Shown here: piece after piece, positions 53,086 to 63,379 of the stretch
How the letters are laid out: every line of letters starts with the position of its first letter
How positions within the stretch are numbered: the first letter of the stretch is position 1
Source of the DNA: Mycobacterium dioxanotrophicus
GTDB lineage: Bacteria; Actinomycetota; Actinomycetes; Mycobacteriales; Mycobacteriaceae
Assembly: GCF_002157835.1 (NCBI RefSeq)
Contig: NZ_CP020809.1
Location: 7,254,001-7,318,000, forward strand
Length of the DNA stretch: 64,000 bases
Direction: 5' to 3'
Translations under genes and position numbers: made by a program
The notes under the pieces: model-generated
The model's input: the letters and a program-made list of their open reading frames with translations, nothing else
What the model was told of the DNA's origin: nothing
The model's database searches: none

Positions 53086-53783
53086 GTGTGTTCCCCGAGC
53101 TGGACGACGGTGTGCAAGAGCACAGTGTGCAAGACGCGTCACAGGCCGACGGCACCACGACGACGCGCCGGGTTTTGCTGGTGTGGGATGCACCCAATCT
53201 CGACATGGGGCTCGGCTCCATCCTCGGCGGCCGGCCGACCGCCGCGCACCGGCCCCGCTTCGACGCGCTGGGCCGCTGGCTGCTGGGCTACACCGCTGAG
53301 CTCTCCACCGCCGAACCCGGCATCTCGTTGGAGCCCGAGGCCACCGTCTTCACCAACATCGCCCCAGGTAGCGCCGATGTCGTTCGCCCATGGGTGGAGG
53401 CTTTGCGTAACGTGGGGTTCGCCGTCTTCGCAAAACCGAAGATTGATGACGACAGCGACGTCGACAGCGACATGCTCGACCACATCGCGCTGCGCCGCCA
53501 TGAGGGCTTGGCCGCGGTGCTGGTCGCATCCGCCGACGGGCAGGCGTTCCGGCACCCGCTGGAAGACATTGCTCGCGAAGGCACCCCGGTGCAGGTGCTC
53601 GGATTTCGCGAACATGCAAGCTGGGCGCTAGCGTCGGATACCTTGGAGTTTGTCGATCTAGAGGACATTCCTGGTGTTTTCCGGGAACCGCTGCCACGGA
53701 TCGGCCTGGACTCGCTGCCCGAGCAGGGGGCATGGCTGCAGCCGTTCCGGCCGCTGTCATCGCTGCTGAACTCGCGCGTGTAA
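53082..53783 (+). CDS. NYN/PIN-like domain protein (Rv0207c-like)
   Basis: A 233-aa protein with a NYN (LabA-type) nuclease fold. The first acidic motif is VLLVWDAPNLDMGLG. Further acidic residues lie in DDDSDVDSDMLDHIAL, and the strand AAVLVASADGQAFRHPLE supplies the last. These acids would bind metal for RNA cleavage. It is translationally coupled to trmB and precedes mmpL3 by 76 bases, so a role in tRNA or mRNA metabolism is reasonable. The natural RNA target is unknown. Confidence 0.85.
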   Translation: MSVFPELDDGVQEHSVQDASQADGTTTTRRVLLVWDAPNLDMGLGSILGGRPTAAHRPRFDALGRWLLGYTAELSTAEPGISLEPEATVFTNIAPGSADVVRPWVEALRNVGFAVFAKPKIDDDSDVDSDMLDHIALRRHEGLAAVLVASADGQAFRHPLEDIAREGTPVQVLGFREHASWALASDTLEFVDLEDIPGVFREPLPRIGLDSLPEQGAWLQPFRPLSSLLNSRV

Positions 53784-53859
53784 CAACTGCACAAGGCCTG
53801 AAGAAATTTCGCCGAGAAATTCGATGCGCGGGTCTCCACGGATCTAGTTAGGAGCATAA

Positions 53860-56847
53860 GTGTTCGCCTGGTGGGGTCGAACGGTGTACCGGTTCAGGTA
53901 CATCGTCATCGGTGTCATGGTGGCGCTTTGCCTCGGTGGCGGCATCTACGGGGCCGACCTGGGAAAGCACGTCACGCAAAGCGGCTTCTACGACGAGGGC
54001 AGCCAGTCCGTGGCGGCGTCGCTGCTGGGCGACGAGGTGTACGGCCGTGACCGGACCAGCCACGTCGTGGCGATCCTGACACCCCCGGATGACAAGAAGG
54101 TCACCGACAAGGACTGGCAGAAGAAGGTCATCGGGGAGCTCGACAAGGTGGCCAAGGACCACCCGGACCAGGTCGTCGGCTGGGTGGGCTGGCTGAAAGC
54201 GCCCGACACCACCGACCCGACCGTCAGCCAGATGAAGACGCAGGACCTGCGCCACACCTTCATCAGCGTCCCGCTCAAGGGCGACGACGACGACGCGATC
54301 CTCAAGAACTACCAGGCCATCGCGCCCGACCTGCAGAAGGTCAACGGCGGCGACATCAAGCTGGCCGGCCTCAACCCGCTGGCCAGCGAGCTGACCGGAA
54401 CCATCGGCACCGACCAGAAACGCGCCGAGCTGGCCATCGTGCCGCTCGTGGCCGTGGTGCTGTTCTTCGTGTTCGGCGGTGCTGTCGCGGCGGCCCTGCC
54501 GGCGATCATCGGCGGTCTGACCATCGGCGGCGCGCTGGGCATCCTGCGGTTCACCGCGGAGTTCGGCCCGGTGCACTTCTTCGCCCAGCCGGTCGTGACG
54601 ATGATGGGCTTCGGCATCGCGATCGACTACGGCCTGTTCATCGTGAGCCGGTTCCGAGAAGAACTCGCCGAAGGCTACGACACCGAGGCCGCGGTACGAA
54701 GATCGGTGATGACGTCCGGCCGGACCGTGGCGTTCTCCGCGGTCATCATCGTGGCCTCGTCACTGCCCCTGCTGCTCATTCCGCTGGGCTTCCTCAAGTC
54801 GATCACCTACGCGATCATCGCCTCGGTCATGCTCGCGGCATTCCTCTCGATCACGGTGCTGCCCGCGACGCTGGGCATTCTCGGGGCCAACGTCGACGCG
54901 CTCGGCGTCCGCACCCTGCTGCGTGTGCCGTTCCTGGCCAACTGGCCGTTCTCGCGCCGGATCATCGACTGGTTCGCCGAGAAGACCCAGAAGACCAAGA
55001 CCCGCGAAGAAGTCGAACGGGGTTTCTGGGGCCGGCTGGTCAACGTGGTGATGAAGCGGCCGATCGCGTTCGCCGCCCCGATCCTGATCCTGATGACGTT
55101 GCTCGTCCTGCCGATCGGGCATCTCGCGCTCGCGGGCATCAGCGAGAAGTACCTGCCGCCGGACAATCCGGTCCGCCAGTCGCAGGAACAGTTCGACAAG
55201 CTCTTCCCCGGTTTCCGCACGGAGCCGCTCACCATCGTGATGAAGCGGGACGACGGCCAGCCGATCACCGACAACCAGATCGCCGACATGCGCGCCAAGG
55301 CGCTGACCGTCTCCGGCTTCACCGATCCGGACAACAACCCGGATGCGATGTGGAAGGAGCGCCCGGCCAACGACAGCGGATCCAAGGACCCGTCGGTCCG
55401 GGTGATCCAGAACGGCCTGGAGAACCGGGGCGATGCCGCCACCAAGGTCGGTGATCTGCGTGCCCTGCAGCCGCCGCGCGGCATCACGGTGTACGTGGGT
55501 GGCACCCCGGCCCTCGAGCAGGACTCGATCCACAGCCTGTTCTCCAGGTTGCCGCTGATGGTGGTCATCCTGGTGAGCACCACGACCGTGCTGATGTTCC
55601 TGGCCTTCGGATCGGTGGTGCTGCCGATCAAGGCCGCGTTGATGAGCGCGCTGACCCTCGGCTCGACCATGGGCATCTTGACCTGGATGTTCATCGAGGG
55701 ACACGGGTCAGGTCTGCTGAACTACACGCCACAGCCACTGATGGCACCGATGATCGGTTTGATCATCGCGGTGATCTGGGGCCTGTCGACCGACTACGAA
55801 GTGTTCCTGGTGTCCCGCATGGTGGAAGCCCGCGAACGCGGCATGTCGACCGCCGAGGCCATCCGGATCGGTACCGCGACGACGGGCCGGCTGATCACCG
55901 GTGCGGCCCTGGTCCTCGCCGTCGTGGCCGGCGCCTTCGCCTTCTCCGACCTGGTGATGATGAAGTACCTTGCCTTCGGTCTGCTGATCGCCCTGCTGCT
56001 GGACGCCACCGTGATCCGAATGTTCCTGGTGCCGGCCATCATGAAGCTGCTGGGCGACGACTGCTGGTGGGCACCGCTGTGGATGAAGCGGCTCCAGCAG
56101 CGCATCGGCCTCGGCGAGACCGAGCTGCCCGACGAACGCAAGCGTCCGGCCGTGCGCGAGCCTGCGGACGACGAACGCGCCCTCGTCGGTGCCGGCACCC
56201 CGCCGCCACCGGCGGCCCGGCCCCGTCCGCACGATCCGACGCATCCCGCTGCCGATCCGCGACAGCTGCCGCCGGCCCGCACCAACGCCCCGTCGGCCGC
56301 GGGAACCACGCGGATGGCTCCGCCGCCGCAGCCGCCCCGGCAGGAAGCCGACGAGCCGGCCACAACCCGGCTGGCGATGGCACGCAATGCGGTGCGCAAC
56401 GCGGTGACCAATGCGGTCAACACCGCGACGGGTCACAGCAATGCGCCGACCGAACGCACTCAGCTGCCCCAGCCGCCCGTGGAAGGCTCGGCGAAGCCCG
56501 CTGCGCCGGCCCAGCGCGAGGAACGGGAGATCGAGTCCTGGCTCGGTGCGCTGCGTGGTGGGCCGTCGGCTCAGCCGACTCCCCCGCCACCGCCGATGCG
56601 GCCGTCTGCTGACCCCACCCGCGCGATGCCGCAGTCAGGGGGCGACGATGCCGCGCCGACGACGGCGTTCAGCGCGCAACGGCCCGCCGACAACGGCGGT
56701 TCGGACGCCACCACGGCGATGCCGTCGCTGCGTCAGCGCGATCAGGACCCGTCCACCGAGAAGCTCAACACCCGTGAGGACGAGCCGAAGCGGCGCGGCG
56801 GCGGGATGAGCGCGCAGGACCTGCTGCGCCGCGAGGGCCGGCTCTAG
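53860..56847 (+). CDS. mmpL3: Trehalose monomycolate transporter MmpL3
   Basis: Essential RND flippase moving trehalose monomycolate across the inner membrane for the mycomembrane. The 995-aa protein has proton-relay pairs D256/Y257 (GIAIDYGLF) and D645/Y646 ([10 protein letters not shown]), the positions known in mycobacterial MmpL3. Two porter domains (about 35-175 and 420-560) face outward. A long Pro/Ala-rich cytoplasmic tail starts near 750. GTG 53860 has GGAG 5 bases upstream. The stop overlaps the convergent AI-2E-type gene by 4 bases. It is the target of several antitubercular compounds. Confidence 0.97.
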   Translation: MFAWWGRTVYRFRYIVIGVMVALCLGGGIYGADLGKHVTQSGFYDEGSQSVAASLLGDEVYGRDRTSHVVAILTPPDDKKVTDKDWQKKVIGELDKVAKDHPDQVVGWVGWLKAPDTTDPTVSQMKTQDLRHTFISVPLKGDDDDAILKNYQAIAPDLQKVNGGDIKLAGLNPLASELTGTIGTDQKRAELAIVPLVAVVLFFVFGGAVAAALPAIIGGLTIGGALGILRFTAEFGPVHFFAQPVVTMMGFGIAIDYGLFIVSRFREELAEGYDTEAAVRRSVMTSGRTVAFSAVIIVASSLPLLLIPLGFLKSITYAIIASVMLAAFLSITVLPATLGILGANVDALGVRTLLRVPFLANWPFSRRIIDWFAEKTQKTKTREEVERGFWGRLVNVVMKRPIAFAAPILILMTLLVLPIGHLALAGISEKYLPPDNPVRQSQEQFDKLFPGFRTEPLTIVMKRDDGQPITDNQIADMRAKALTVSGFTDPDNNPDAMWKERPANDSGSKDPSVRVIQNGLENRGDAATKVGDLRALQPPRGITVYVGGTPALEQDSIHSLFSRLPLMVVILVSTTTVLMFLAFGSVVLPIKAALMSALTLGSTMGILTWMFIEGHGSGLLNYTPQPLMAPMIGLIIAVIWGLSTDYEVFLVSRMVEARERGMSTAEAIRIGTATTGRLITGAALVLAVVAGAFAFSDLVMMKYLAFGLLIALLLDATVIRMFLVPAIMKLLGDDCWWAPLWMKRLQQRIGLGETELPDERKRPAVREPADDERALVGAGTPPPPAARPRPHDPTHPAADPRQLPPARTNAPSAAGTTRMAPPPQPPRQEADEPATTRLAMARNAVRNAVTNAVNTATGHSNAPTERTQLPQPPVEGSAKPAAPAQREEREIESWLGALRGGPSAQPTPPPPPMRPSADPTRAMPQSGGDDAAPTTAFSAQRPADNGGSDATTAMPSLRQRDQDPSTEKLNTREDEPKRRGGGMSAQDLLRREGRL

Positions 56848-58004
56848 TCGTTGTCGGACGGCGCCAGCCGTCGGTCCGGGGTATCGGGCGTGGCTTCGAT
56901 CATCACGCCCTCCCCCTCGGCTTCCTGGCGGGCCTCCTCGACCGCCGGGTCGGGGGCGATCAGCACCCGGATCGCGCTGTTGAGCACGGCGACGGCGGGC
57001 ACCGCGAGCAGCGCGCCGACGATCCCGGCCAGCACGCCACCGCCGGCGATGGCGAGCACCACGGCCAGCGGATGGATCGACACCGCCCGACCCATCACCA
57101 GCGGTTGCAGCACGTGACCCTCCAGCTGCTGCACCGCGATGATGAGGCCCAGCGTGATCAACGCGTAGATGAAGCCCTTGGCCAGCAGCGCCACCACGAC
57201 CGCGAGGAAGCCTGCGATCACCGCACCGACCAGCGGGATGAACGCGCCCATGAACACCAGGGACGCCAGCGGCAGGGCCAGCGGGATACCCATGATCGCC
57301 AGGCCCGTGCCGATACCCACGGCGTCGACCAGGGCCACCAGGAACGTCGCGCGCACATAGCCGACCAGTGAGTGGAAGCCCGCCCGCCCGGCGTCGCGCA
57401 CGCGTTCGCGCACGTTGCCGGGGATCACCTTGGTGACGAATCCGAAGATGTTGCGTCCGCCCTGCAACAGGAAGATCAGCGTGAACAGCATCAGCAAGGC
57501 ACCGGTGACCAGCTCGGTCAGCGTCCCCGCGGTGGACAACGCGCCGGTGGTGAGCTTCTCCTGGTTGTTGCGCAGCGCGTTGATCGCGGTGTTGCCGGCC
57601 TGGTCGATCTGTTCCTTGCTCAGATGGGGCGGCCCGTTGATCAGCCAGTGCCGCAGACCGTCGATGCTGCGGGTCATCTGCTCGACGAGCGCGGGCGCAC
57701 CCTCGACGAACTGGCTGACGACGAAGGTGAGGATGCCGCCGACCACCGCGATGCCGGTCAGCAACACCAGCGCCACCGCGATACCGCGCGGCACGCCACG
57801 GGTGTCCATGAAGTCCACGGCGGGCAGCAGTAACGCGGTCACCATGGCGGCCAGCGCCACCGGAACCACGAGCACCTCGAGTCGTTTGATCAGCCACAGC
57901 ACCGCGACGACGGCGGCGAGGATGATCAGCAATCGCCAGCACCAGGCCGCGGTCTTGCGGACAAGGGGTGTCACGGCATCGTCAGCAACCGAATCCGATG
58001 GCAT
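56844..58004 (-). CDS. AI-2E family transporter-like membrane permease (Rv0205-like)
   Basis: A 386-aa protein with about seven or eight hydrophobic helices typical of the AI-2E/TqsA/PerM class. The conserved [16 protein letters not shown] segment and [18 protein letters not shown] are present in the C-terminal half. A polar acidic tail closes the protein. ATG 58004 (MPSDSVADD) is chosen; a longer frame to 58034 is possible. The M. tuberculosis counterpart lies at the same place beside mmpL3. Substrate unknown. Confidence 0.85.
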   Translation of the reverse strand: MPSDSVADDAVTPLVRKTAAWCWRLLIILAAVVAVLWLIKRLEVLVVPVALAAMVTALLLPAVDFMDTRGVPRGIAVALVLLTGIAVVGGILTFVVSQFVEGAPALVEQMTRSIDGLRHWLINGPPHLSKEQIDQAGNTAINALRNNQEKLTTGALSTAGTLTELVTGALLMLFTLIFLLQGGRNIFGFVTKVIPGNVRERVRDAGRAGFHSLVGYVRATFLVALVDAVGIGTGLAIMGIPLALPLASLVFMGAFIPLVGAVIAGFLAVVVALLAKGFIYALITLGLIIAVQQLEGHVLQPLVMGRAVSIHPLAVVLAIAGGGVLAGIVGALLAVPAVAVLNSAIRVLIAPDPAVEEARQEAEGEGVMIEATPDTPDRRLAPSDND

Positions 58005-58064
58005 GCCCGTAGCGTAGCTGCGCCACGCCCGCACCAGTGCTCATGACGGCGCGACCTGCGCGGT

Positions 58065-58078
58065 TACCCTGTAGGGCG
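58065..58078 (+). promoter_or_regulatory. Candidate -10 box for a leaderless transcript
   Basis: A TACCCT hexamer (about 58066-58071) fits TANNNT and precedes the GTG start at 58078 by 6 bases, with no Shine-Dalgarno sequence. This suggests a leaderless mRNA. Confidence 0.4.
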
Positions 58079-59199
58079 TGTCATACGACGCGCCGGCGCT
58101 CACTGCCCGCGGCCGGGCGCGATCCACGCGCGGCAAGTACTGGTGGCTGCGATGGCTGATTCTCGCCGTCGCGGTCGCCGTCCTGGCGGTCGAATTGACG
58201 TTCGTGTGGGATCAGCTCGCCAAGGCGTGGAAGAGCCTGCTGACCGCGAACGCGTGGTGGGTGCTGGCCGCTGTGGTGGCCGCGATGGCGTCGATGCACA
58301 GCTTCGCCCAGATTCAGCGGACGCTGCTGCGCTCGGCCGGGGTGCCGGTGCAGCAGTGGCGGTCCGAGGCGGCGTTCTACGCCGGTAACGCGCTGTCGAC
58401 CACGATGCCGGGCGGGCCGGTGCTCTCGGCTACCTTCGTCTACCGCCAGCAACGCATCTGGGGCGCCTCGCCGCTGGTCGCATCTTGGCAGCTGGTGATG
58501 TCGGGTGTGCTGCAGGTGGTGGGCCTGGCGCTGCTGGGCCTCGGCGGTGCGTTCATGCTCGGCGCGAGCAAAAACCCGCTGTCCCTTATCTTTTCGCTCG
58601 GCGGCTTCGTCGCCATCATCCTGCTGGCCCAAGCTGTGGCGACCCGCCCCGAGCTGATCGAGGGCATCGGCGTCAAGGTGCTGACCTGGGTGAACTCACT
58701 GCGCGGCAAGCCGAGTGACACCGGGATCGGGAAATGGCGCGAGATCCTGTGCCAACTGGAATCGGTCAGTCTGGGGCGACGTGACCTCAGCGTCGCGTTC
58801 AGCTGGTCGCTGTTCAACTGGATCGCCGACGTGGCCTGCCTGGCGTTCGCGTGTTACGCGGCCGGTGGGCACCCGTCGCTGGCCGGTGTGGTGGTGGCCT
58901 ACGCGGCTGCCCGCGCGGTCGGCTCGATCCCGCTGATGCCCGGCGGCCTGCTGGTGGTCGAGGCGGTGCTGGTGCCCGGCCTGGTGTCCAGCGGGATGAC
59001 GCTGGCCTCGGCGATCTCCGCGATGCTGATCTACCGGTTGGTGAGCTGGATCTTCATCTCCGCGATCGGCTGGGTGGTGTTCTTCTTCATGTTCCGGACG
59101 GAGAAGGACATCGATCCGGATGCCGACGCCCCGCCATCCGCGTGCACCGACACCACAGCGGCCGAGTCGGCACCCGCCAACCCGGAATCCGAACGCTAG
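58078..59199 (+). CDS. COG0392 / LPG-synthase-like membrane protein (Rv0204c-like)
   Basis: A 373-aa polytopic membrane protein of the lysylphosphatidylglycerol-synthetase transmembrane (UPF0104) class. It has about eight hydrophobic helices, and motif segments STTMPGGPVLSATFVYRQQ and AARAVGSIPLMPGGLLVVEA are typical. It lacks the soluble aminoacyl-transferase domain of full MprF. It probably flips or handles lipids or isoprenoid-linked compounds. The M. tuberculosis ortholog occupies the same place in the mmpL3 region. A ribosome site for the next gene overlaps its stop. Confidence 0.82.
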   Translation: MSYDAPALTARGRARSTRGKYWWLRWLILAVAVAVLAVELTFVWDQLAKAWKSLLTANAWWVLAAVVAAMASMHSFAQIQRTLLRSAGVPVQQWRSEAAFYAGNALSTTMPGGPVLSATFVYRQQRIWGASPLVASWQLVMSGVLQVVGLALLGLGGAFMLGASKNPLSLIFSLGGFVAIILLAQAVATRPELIEGIGVKVLTWVNSLRGKPSDTGIGKWREILCQLESVSLGRRDLSVAFSWSLFNWIADVACLAFACYAAGGHPSLAGVVVAYAAARAVGSIPLMPGGLLVVEAVLVPGLVSSGMTLASAISAMLIYRLVSWIFISAIGWVVFFFMFRTEKDIDPDADAPPSACTDTTAAESAPANPESER

Positions 59200-59207
59200 G
59201 AGCGCTC

Positions 59208-60419
59208 ATGCGTTACTCCGCCGTGGCCCTCGCACTGGTCGGTGCGCTGGCCACCGCACTGACCGCATGTTCGTCGGCGCAGGTGCCGCAGGCCACCACG
59301 ACCACGTCGACCACCCCGCCCGCGGCCGCCACCCCGGTGATCGGTTCGGTGCTCGCCGATCCGGTGCCCGTGCCGATGACCGACGGGCGCACCCACCTGG
59401 CCTACGAGCTCATGCTGACCAACACCATGCCCACCGACATCACGTTGACCTCGGTCAGCGCGCTGGACGGCGACCGCAAACTGCTGACGCTGTCCGGCGA
59501 CAACCTGAAGTACTGGACCCGGTTGGTGGCGTTCCCGACGACCGGCACCACGGTGCTCGGCCCGGGCCAGAGCGCGTACGTGTGGCTCGACGTCATCGCC
59601 GACGACCCGGCGCACCTGCCCGGTCACATCGACCATGCCGTCAGCGTGTCCGTGAGCAAGCCGATGCCACCGCTGATTCCCGCCGAACTCACCGAGACCG
59701 TCGCGCCGGCATCGGTGCAGACCCGTAAGCCGGCGTCGATCACCCCGCCGCTGGCCGGCAACGATTGGGCCGATGTCAACAGCTGCTGCGATATGACCGC
59801 GCACCGGATGGCCCTCAACCCGATCAACGGAAAGCTTTGGGCCGCTGAGCGATTCGCCATCGACTACGTCCAGCTCGACGCGCAGAACCGAATCTTCACC
59901 GGGGACAAGGCCAAGGTCGAGAGCTACCCGTACTTCGGCGCCGACATCCACGCCGTGGCAGACGGCAAGGTCGTCGCGGTCCTCGACGGGCAGCCCGAGC
60001 AAGTGCCGGGGGTGACGCCGAAGGGGCTGGCGCTGCAGCAGTATGGCGGCAATCACATCGTGCAGGACATCGGCGACGGCAACTACGCGTTCTACGCCCA
60101 TCTCAAGCCGGGCAGCCTGAGGGTGAAACCGGGCGATCAACTCAAGGCCGGGCAGGTCATCGCCTCGTTGGGCAACTCGGGCAATTCCGACGCGCCGCAC
60201 CTGCACTTCCATCTGATGGACGGGCCTGATCCGTTGGCATCCAACGGGTTACCATTCGTGTTCAAGTCGTTCCGGCTGGACTCTCGGCTGGTGTCGCAGG
60301 ATTCGCTCGAACCGCTGCTCGACGGCAAGCCGGCCGCGCTGCAGCCGGGCTTCGCCATCCGCGACCAATCCGAGGTCAGCCCACTGGTATTGGATGTGAT
60401 GACGTATGCGACGGGCTAG
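59208..60419 (+). CDS. M23-type peptidase lipoprotein with incomplete zinc site
   Basis: A 403-aa secreted lipoprotein: signal peptide with lipobox LTAC (Cys21), Thr/Pro-rich linker, a beta-rich middle domain, and a C-terminal LytM/M23 domain (about 235-350). Family motifs GGNHIVQDIGDGNYAFYAHL (landmark) and the HxH pair in PHLHFHL are present. The first zinc motif HxxxD reads YFGAD, so the expected His is Tyr. That could make it a non-catalytic activator rather than a peptidase. ATG 59208 has AGGAG 5 bases upstream overlapping the previous stop. It overlaps the next gene by 14 bases. Confidence 0.8.
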   Translation: MRYSAVALALVGALATALTACSSAQVPQATTTTSTTPPAAATPVIGSVLADPVPVPMTDGRTHLAYELMLTNTMPTDITLTSVSALDGDRKLLTLSGDNLKYWTRLVAFPTTGTTVLGPGQSAYVWLDVIADDPAHLPGHIDHAVSVSVSKPMPPLIPAELTETVAPASVQTRKPASITPPLAGNDWADVNSCCDMTAHRMALNPINGKLWAAERFAIDYVQLDAQNRIFTGDKAKVESYPYFGADIHAVADGKVVAVLDGQPEQVPGVTPKGLALQQYGGNHIVQDIGDGNYAFYAHLKPGSLRVKPGDQLKAGQVIASLGNSGNSDAPHLHFHLMDGPDPLASNGLPFVFKSFRLDSRLVSQDSLEPLLDGKPAALQPGFAIRDQSEVSPLVLDVMTYATG

Positions 60420-60780
60420 CCTGCTTGCTCTGCTCGCGGATCTTGTTGCCGTAGTTGTGTTCTGCACCATCGGTCGGCGCAGCCATGCGGAGGGCATCAC
60501 GGTGGCCGGCGTCGCCGAGACCGCGTGGCCTTTTTTGGTCGGCACGCTCGCGGGCTGGCTGGTGTCGCGTGGCTGGCAGCGCCCGACGTCGTTGGCGCCC
60601 ACCGGTATTGCGGTCTGGATCAGCACCGTCGTGGTCGGCATGCTGCTGCGCAAGCTCACCTCGGCCGGAGTGGCCGGCAGTTTCATCGTGGTCGCGTCGC
60701 TGGTGACCGCGGTGCTGCTGCTGGGCTGGCGCGCCGCGCTGGCCGGATTGCGGCGCCGCAACCACGTTCAGTCCAGCTGA
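60406..60780 (+). CDS. DUF3054 family membrane protein
   Basis: A 124-aa protein with four hydrophobic helices and the family landmark VVFCTIGRRSHAEG after helix 1, then TAWPFLVGTLAGWLV. No enzymatic function is known for the family. ATG 60406 lies inside the end of the M23 gene, indicating coupling. The last 13 bases overlap the convergent histidine kinase gene. Confidence 0.82.
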   Translation: MRRASLLALLADLVAVVVFCTIGRRSHAEGITVAGVAETAWPFLVGTLAGWLVSRGWQRPTSLAPTGIAVWISTVVVGMLLRKLTSAGVAGSFIVVASLVTAVLLLGWRAALAGLRRRNHVQSS

Positions 60781-62111
60781 TCGCCGTCTGCCACCCGCTC
60801 ACGCGACGTGGACACCGTCAGGGTCGCCCGCAGGCCACCCAGCGGACTGTCCGACAGCCGGATCGACCCGCCGTGCAGCTCTGCCTGTTGCACCACCAGT
60901 GCCAGTCCCAGACCGGAACCGCCCGCACCCGCGGTGCTGCCCCGGCGGAACCTGCCCAGCACCGTCTCGTGCTCCTCGGCGGGTAGGCCGCGGCCGTTGT
61001 CGTCGACCACGATCGTCAGCACCGGCTGACGGCGGTGCGCCGCCAGCACGATCCGGGTGGCCTCGCCGTGCGTGACGGCGTTGCGCACCAGGTTGTCCAC
61101 GGCGAGCCGCAGCCCGGCCGGCCAGCCCAGCACCGACCCGACATTGCTGTCGGCGCGCACCTCGACCTCGACCGAGCCGCCGCGCATGTTCTCCCGCGCC
61201 ACCCGGTAGAGCATCTCGGTGACGTCGATCAGTTCGCGGTCCTCCTGCTGGGCGAGCTGCCCCGACGCGAGCTGACCGAGCGCGGTGATGATGGCCTCCA
61301 CCCGGCGCTGCGCCCGGGACAGGTCGGCCACCACCTCGTCGCGCTCGTCCTCGGGAAGATCGTGGATGCGCAGCGTGTCCAGGTCGGCCCGCATCGCGGT
61401 GAGCGGGGTGCGCAGCTCGTGCGCGGCGTTGGCGGCGAAGTCCTGGGCGGCCTGCAGGGAATTGGTGGTGGCCTGCTGCGCGGCGGCGAGCCGGGTCAGC
61501 ATGCCGGCCATCGCCTCGGACAGGTCCTCGGCCTCCCGCACGCCGCGCACCTCGGGCATGGTCGCGGTGTCACGGCCCAGCTTGCTGGTGTGCTCGGTCA
61601 GTTTGCGCAGCGGACGCACGGCCGGCCCGGCCAGCAGCCAGCCCAGCCCACCGGCGATCAGCACCGTGACAACACCGACGACGATGTAGACCGGGATCCG
61701 GTTGGCGCTGAGCAGGATGCTGTCGGCGCGGATGCCGATCGACATCAGCAGGCCGCCGTCCTGGTCCAGCACGATGGTGCGGACCCGGTATTCGGCGCCG
61801 TTGACCTCCACCGTGGCGGTCCCCGGCGGCAGGGCCGGCAGCTGCGGCCCGCGCTGGAACACCAGCTCGCCGGTGGTCTTGGCCCGGCCCGTGGTCAGCA
61901 CACCGCGGCGCGGATCCTGGAACTGATCGGGGTTGAAGCTGGCGTCGATGATCGAGTCGAGCCGGCGGTCCAGCTGAGCGGCGTCGTTGTTGGCCAGCAC
62001 CACCGAGGTGAGGATGGTGAACACGGCGACCACCGCGGACGCCGCCACCGCGGCCGCGATGGCCACCCTGGTACGCAACGACGTCGACCGGAACAGGCTG
62101 AACAGCCGCAC
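60768..62111 (-). CDS. Sensor histidine kinase, PrrB-like
   Basis: A 447-aa sensor with two transmembrane helices (about 15-40 and 140-165) flanking a ~100-residue external sensor domain. It then has HAMP (about 165-220), the phosphoacceptor AAHELRTPLTAMRADLD, the N-box LAVDNLVRNAVTHG, the G1 box VVDDNGRGLP, and GSGLGLALV. The length and layout match M. tuberculosis PrrB; M. smegmatis carries a second PrrA/PrrB-like pair at this place. The response regulator gene ends 14 bases upstream, and a hemophore-like gene precedes that. The stimulus is unknown; heme is a possible ligand by context. Confidence 0.9.
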   Translation of the reverse strand: MRLFSLFRSTSLRTRVAIAAAVAASAVVAVFTILTSVVLANNDAAQLDRRLDSIIDASFNPDQFQDPRRGVLTTGRAKTTGELVFQRGPQLPALPPGTATVEVNGAEYRVRTIVLDQDGGLLMSIGIRADSILLSANRIPVYIVVGVVTVLIAGGLGWLLAGPAVRPLRKLTEHTSKLGRDTATMPEVRGVREAEDLSEAMAGMLTRLAAAQQATTNSLQAAQDFAANAAHELRTPLTAMRADLDTLRIHDLPEDERDEVVADLSRAQRRVEAIITALGQLASGQLAQQEDRELIDVTEMLYRVARENMRGGSVEVEVRADSNVGSVLGWPAGLRLAVDNLVRNAVTHGEATRIVLAAHRRQPVLTIVVDDNGRGLPAEEHETVLGRFRRGSTAGAGGSGLGLALVVQQAELHGGSIRLSDSPLGGLRATLTVSTSRERVADGDQLD

Positions 62112-62125
62112 CTAGCGCCAGGCCC

Positions 62126-62866
62126 TCACGACTCGTCCCGCAGCACGTAACCGATGCCGCGCACGGTGTGGATCACCCTGGGCATGTCGTCACGTTCGAG
62201 CTTGCGGCGCAGATAGGAGACGAACACGTCGGCGACGTTGGTGTCGACGTCGAAGTCGTAGCCCCACACCAGTTCCAGCAGCCGCTGCCGGGACAGCACC
62301 ACACCGGCGTTCTCGGCCAGCACGGCCAGCAGGTCGAATTCGCGTTTGGTGAGCTCCACCCGCTCGCCGCCGACGAACACCAGCCGCCGTGCGGTGTCGA
62401 TGGTCAGCGGACCTACGGTCATGCTGTCCGACTGCCGGTCGGTGTGGCTGGACCGGCGCAGCAGCGCGTTCAAGCGCGCCACGAGTTCACCCAGGTCGAA
62501 CGGCTTGGTGAGATAGTCGTCGGCGCCGGCTTCCAGGCCGGCGATGCGGTCGTTGACGGTGTCCCGCGCGGACAGCACGCAGATCGGGATGTCGTTGCCC
62601 AGTGCGCGCAGCGCCGTCACCACCGCGACGCCGTCGAGTTCGGGCATCTGAACGTCGAGTACCAGGGCGTCGTGCGACTCGCTGGACAGCAGCCGCAGTG
62701 CTTCCTTACCGCTGGCCGCGACCCGGACGTCGAACCCGGAGTGCCGCAGGCCGCGGGCCACCGAGGTACGTACGTCCGGGTCGTCATCGACCATCAGGAC
62801 CGTGCGATTCGCGCCGTCGGGCACGACGGGTCCTTCGCCGTTCGCGGGGGAGTTTCCCACCCGCAC
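62126..62866 (-). CDS. OmpR-family response regulator, PrrA-like
   Basis: A 246-aa regulator: receiver domain with acidic pocket DDD near residue 28, the phosphorylated Asp in [12 protein letters not shown], and the conserved Lys in [15 protein letters not shown]-terminal winged-helix DNA-binding domain follows ([36 protein letters not shown]). GTG 62866 is only 4 bases after the hemophore-like stop, and the kinase gene follows 14 bases after its own stop. This is one transcript in all probability. PrrA in mycobacteria controls energy and hypoxia genes; this paralog's regulon is unknown. Confidence 0.92.
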   Translation of the reverse strand: MRVGNSPANGEGPVVPDGANRTVLMVDDDPDVRTSVARGLRHSGFDVRVAASGKEALRLLSSESHDALVLDVQMPELDGVAVVTALRALGNDIPICVLSARDTVNDRIAGLEAGADDYLTKPFDLGELVARLNALLRRSSHTDRQSDSMTVGPLTIDTARRLVFVGGERVELTKREFDLLAVLAENAGVVLSRQRLLELVWGYDFDVDTNVADVFVSYLRRKLERDDMPRVIHTVRGIGYVLRDES

Positions 62867-62870
62867 CAGA

Positions 62871-63239
62871 TTACGGGGTCTGAGGCGGCGTGCCGCCGCA
62901 CCGATTCTTCAGATCGACCAGGGGCTGGCGGATCCCGACCAGATCAGCCTTGGTCTGCGGATTCTGCTCGAGGTAGTCGTGCACCTTGGTGCGCACCTGA
63001 TCCCGGGGCAGACCCTTGAGGCTGGTGAAGAACGCGTTCACGTCCGGGTGGGTGAACAGGTAGGCGGACGTCGAGGCGGACACACCCGAGGCCACTCCGG
63101 CAAGGTCAGCCGCAGTGCAGTTGGGCGGGTCATCGGCCATGGCCGACGGGATCGCACCGAACAGCATCGCGCCGGCAACCGCGCCGGCGCCGGCCACGCC
63201 GGCTACGACGCGCCGCGCGTTCAGGGCCGAGAGCAACAT
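62871..63239 (-). CDS. Secreted hemophore-like protein (Rv0203-like)
   Basis: A 122-aa secreted protein. The signal peptide (hydrophobic [15 protein letters not shown]) is cleaved near SAMADD. A small helical domain follows with two Cys, one in PPNCTAAD and one in KNRCGG, that likely form a disulfide. [12 protein letters not shown] and [12 protein letters not shown] repeat the HPDVN/NPQTK pattern of the mycobacterial hemophore family. Relatives (Rv0203) bind heme and pass it to MmpL3/MmpL11. ATG 63239 has AAGGAG 7 bases upstream. It lies directly upstream of the two-component genes. Confidence 0.85.
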   Translation of the reverse strand: MLLSALNARRVVAGVAGAGAVAGAMLFGAIPSAMADDPPNCTAADLAGVASGVSASTSAYLFTHPDVNAFFTSLKGLPRDQVRTKVHDYLEQNPQTKADLVGIRQPLVDLKNRCGGTPPQTP

Positions 63240-63379
63240 GGTCAAGCTCCTTCATCGGATGGGAGGCCGTAACCCCGGGCGGGTACCGGCATTGCAAGCT
63301 AAGCAGAATCCGGTGCGAGTTTCCCGCCTTGTGCCCAATGAAGTGTCTCCCCCGGCCCGACGAACTCCGGTTCGACGCG
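63240..63379. promoter_or_regulatory. Interval between two hemophore-like genes
   Basis: About 140 bases. Inverted segments such as GAACTCCGGTTC lie near 63361-63372, just after the stop of the upstream gene. I see no convincing iron-regulator (IdeR) box. It should hold the promoter or a processing site for the hemophore / two-component transcript. Confidence 0.35.

Noticed and set aside
63240..63379. IdeR-type iron box upstream of the hemophore-like gene
   Set aside because: Only a weak TTAGCTTGCAA-like half-site could be found on the minus strand; it does not match the 19-base palindrome.
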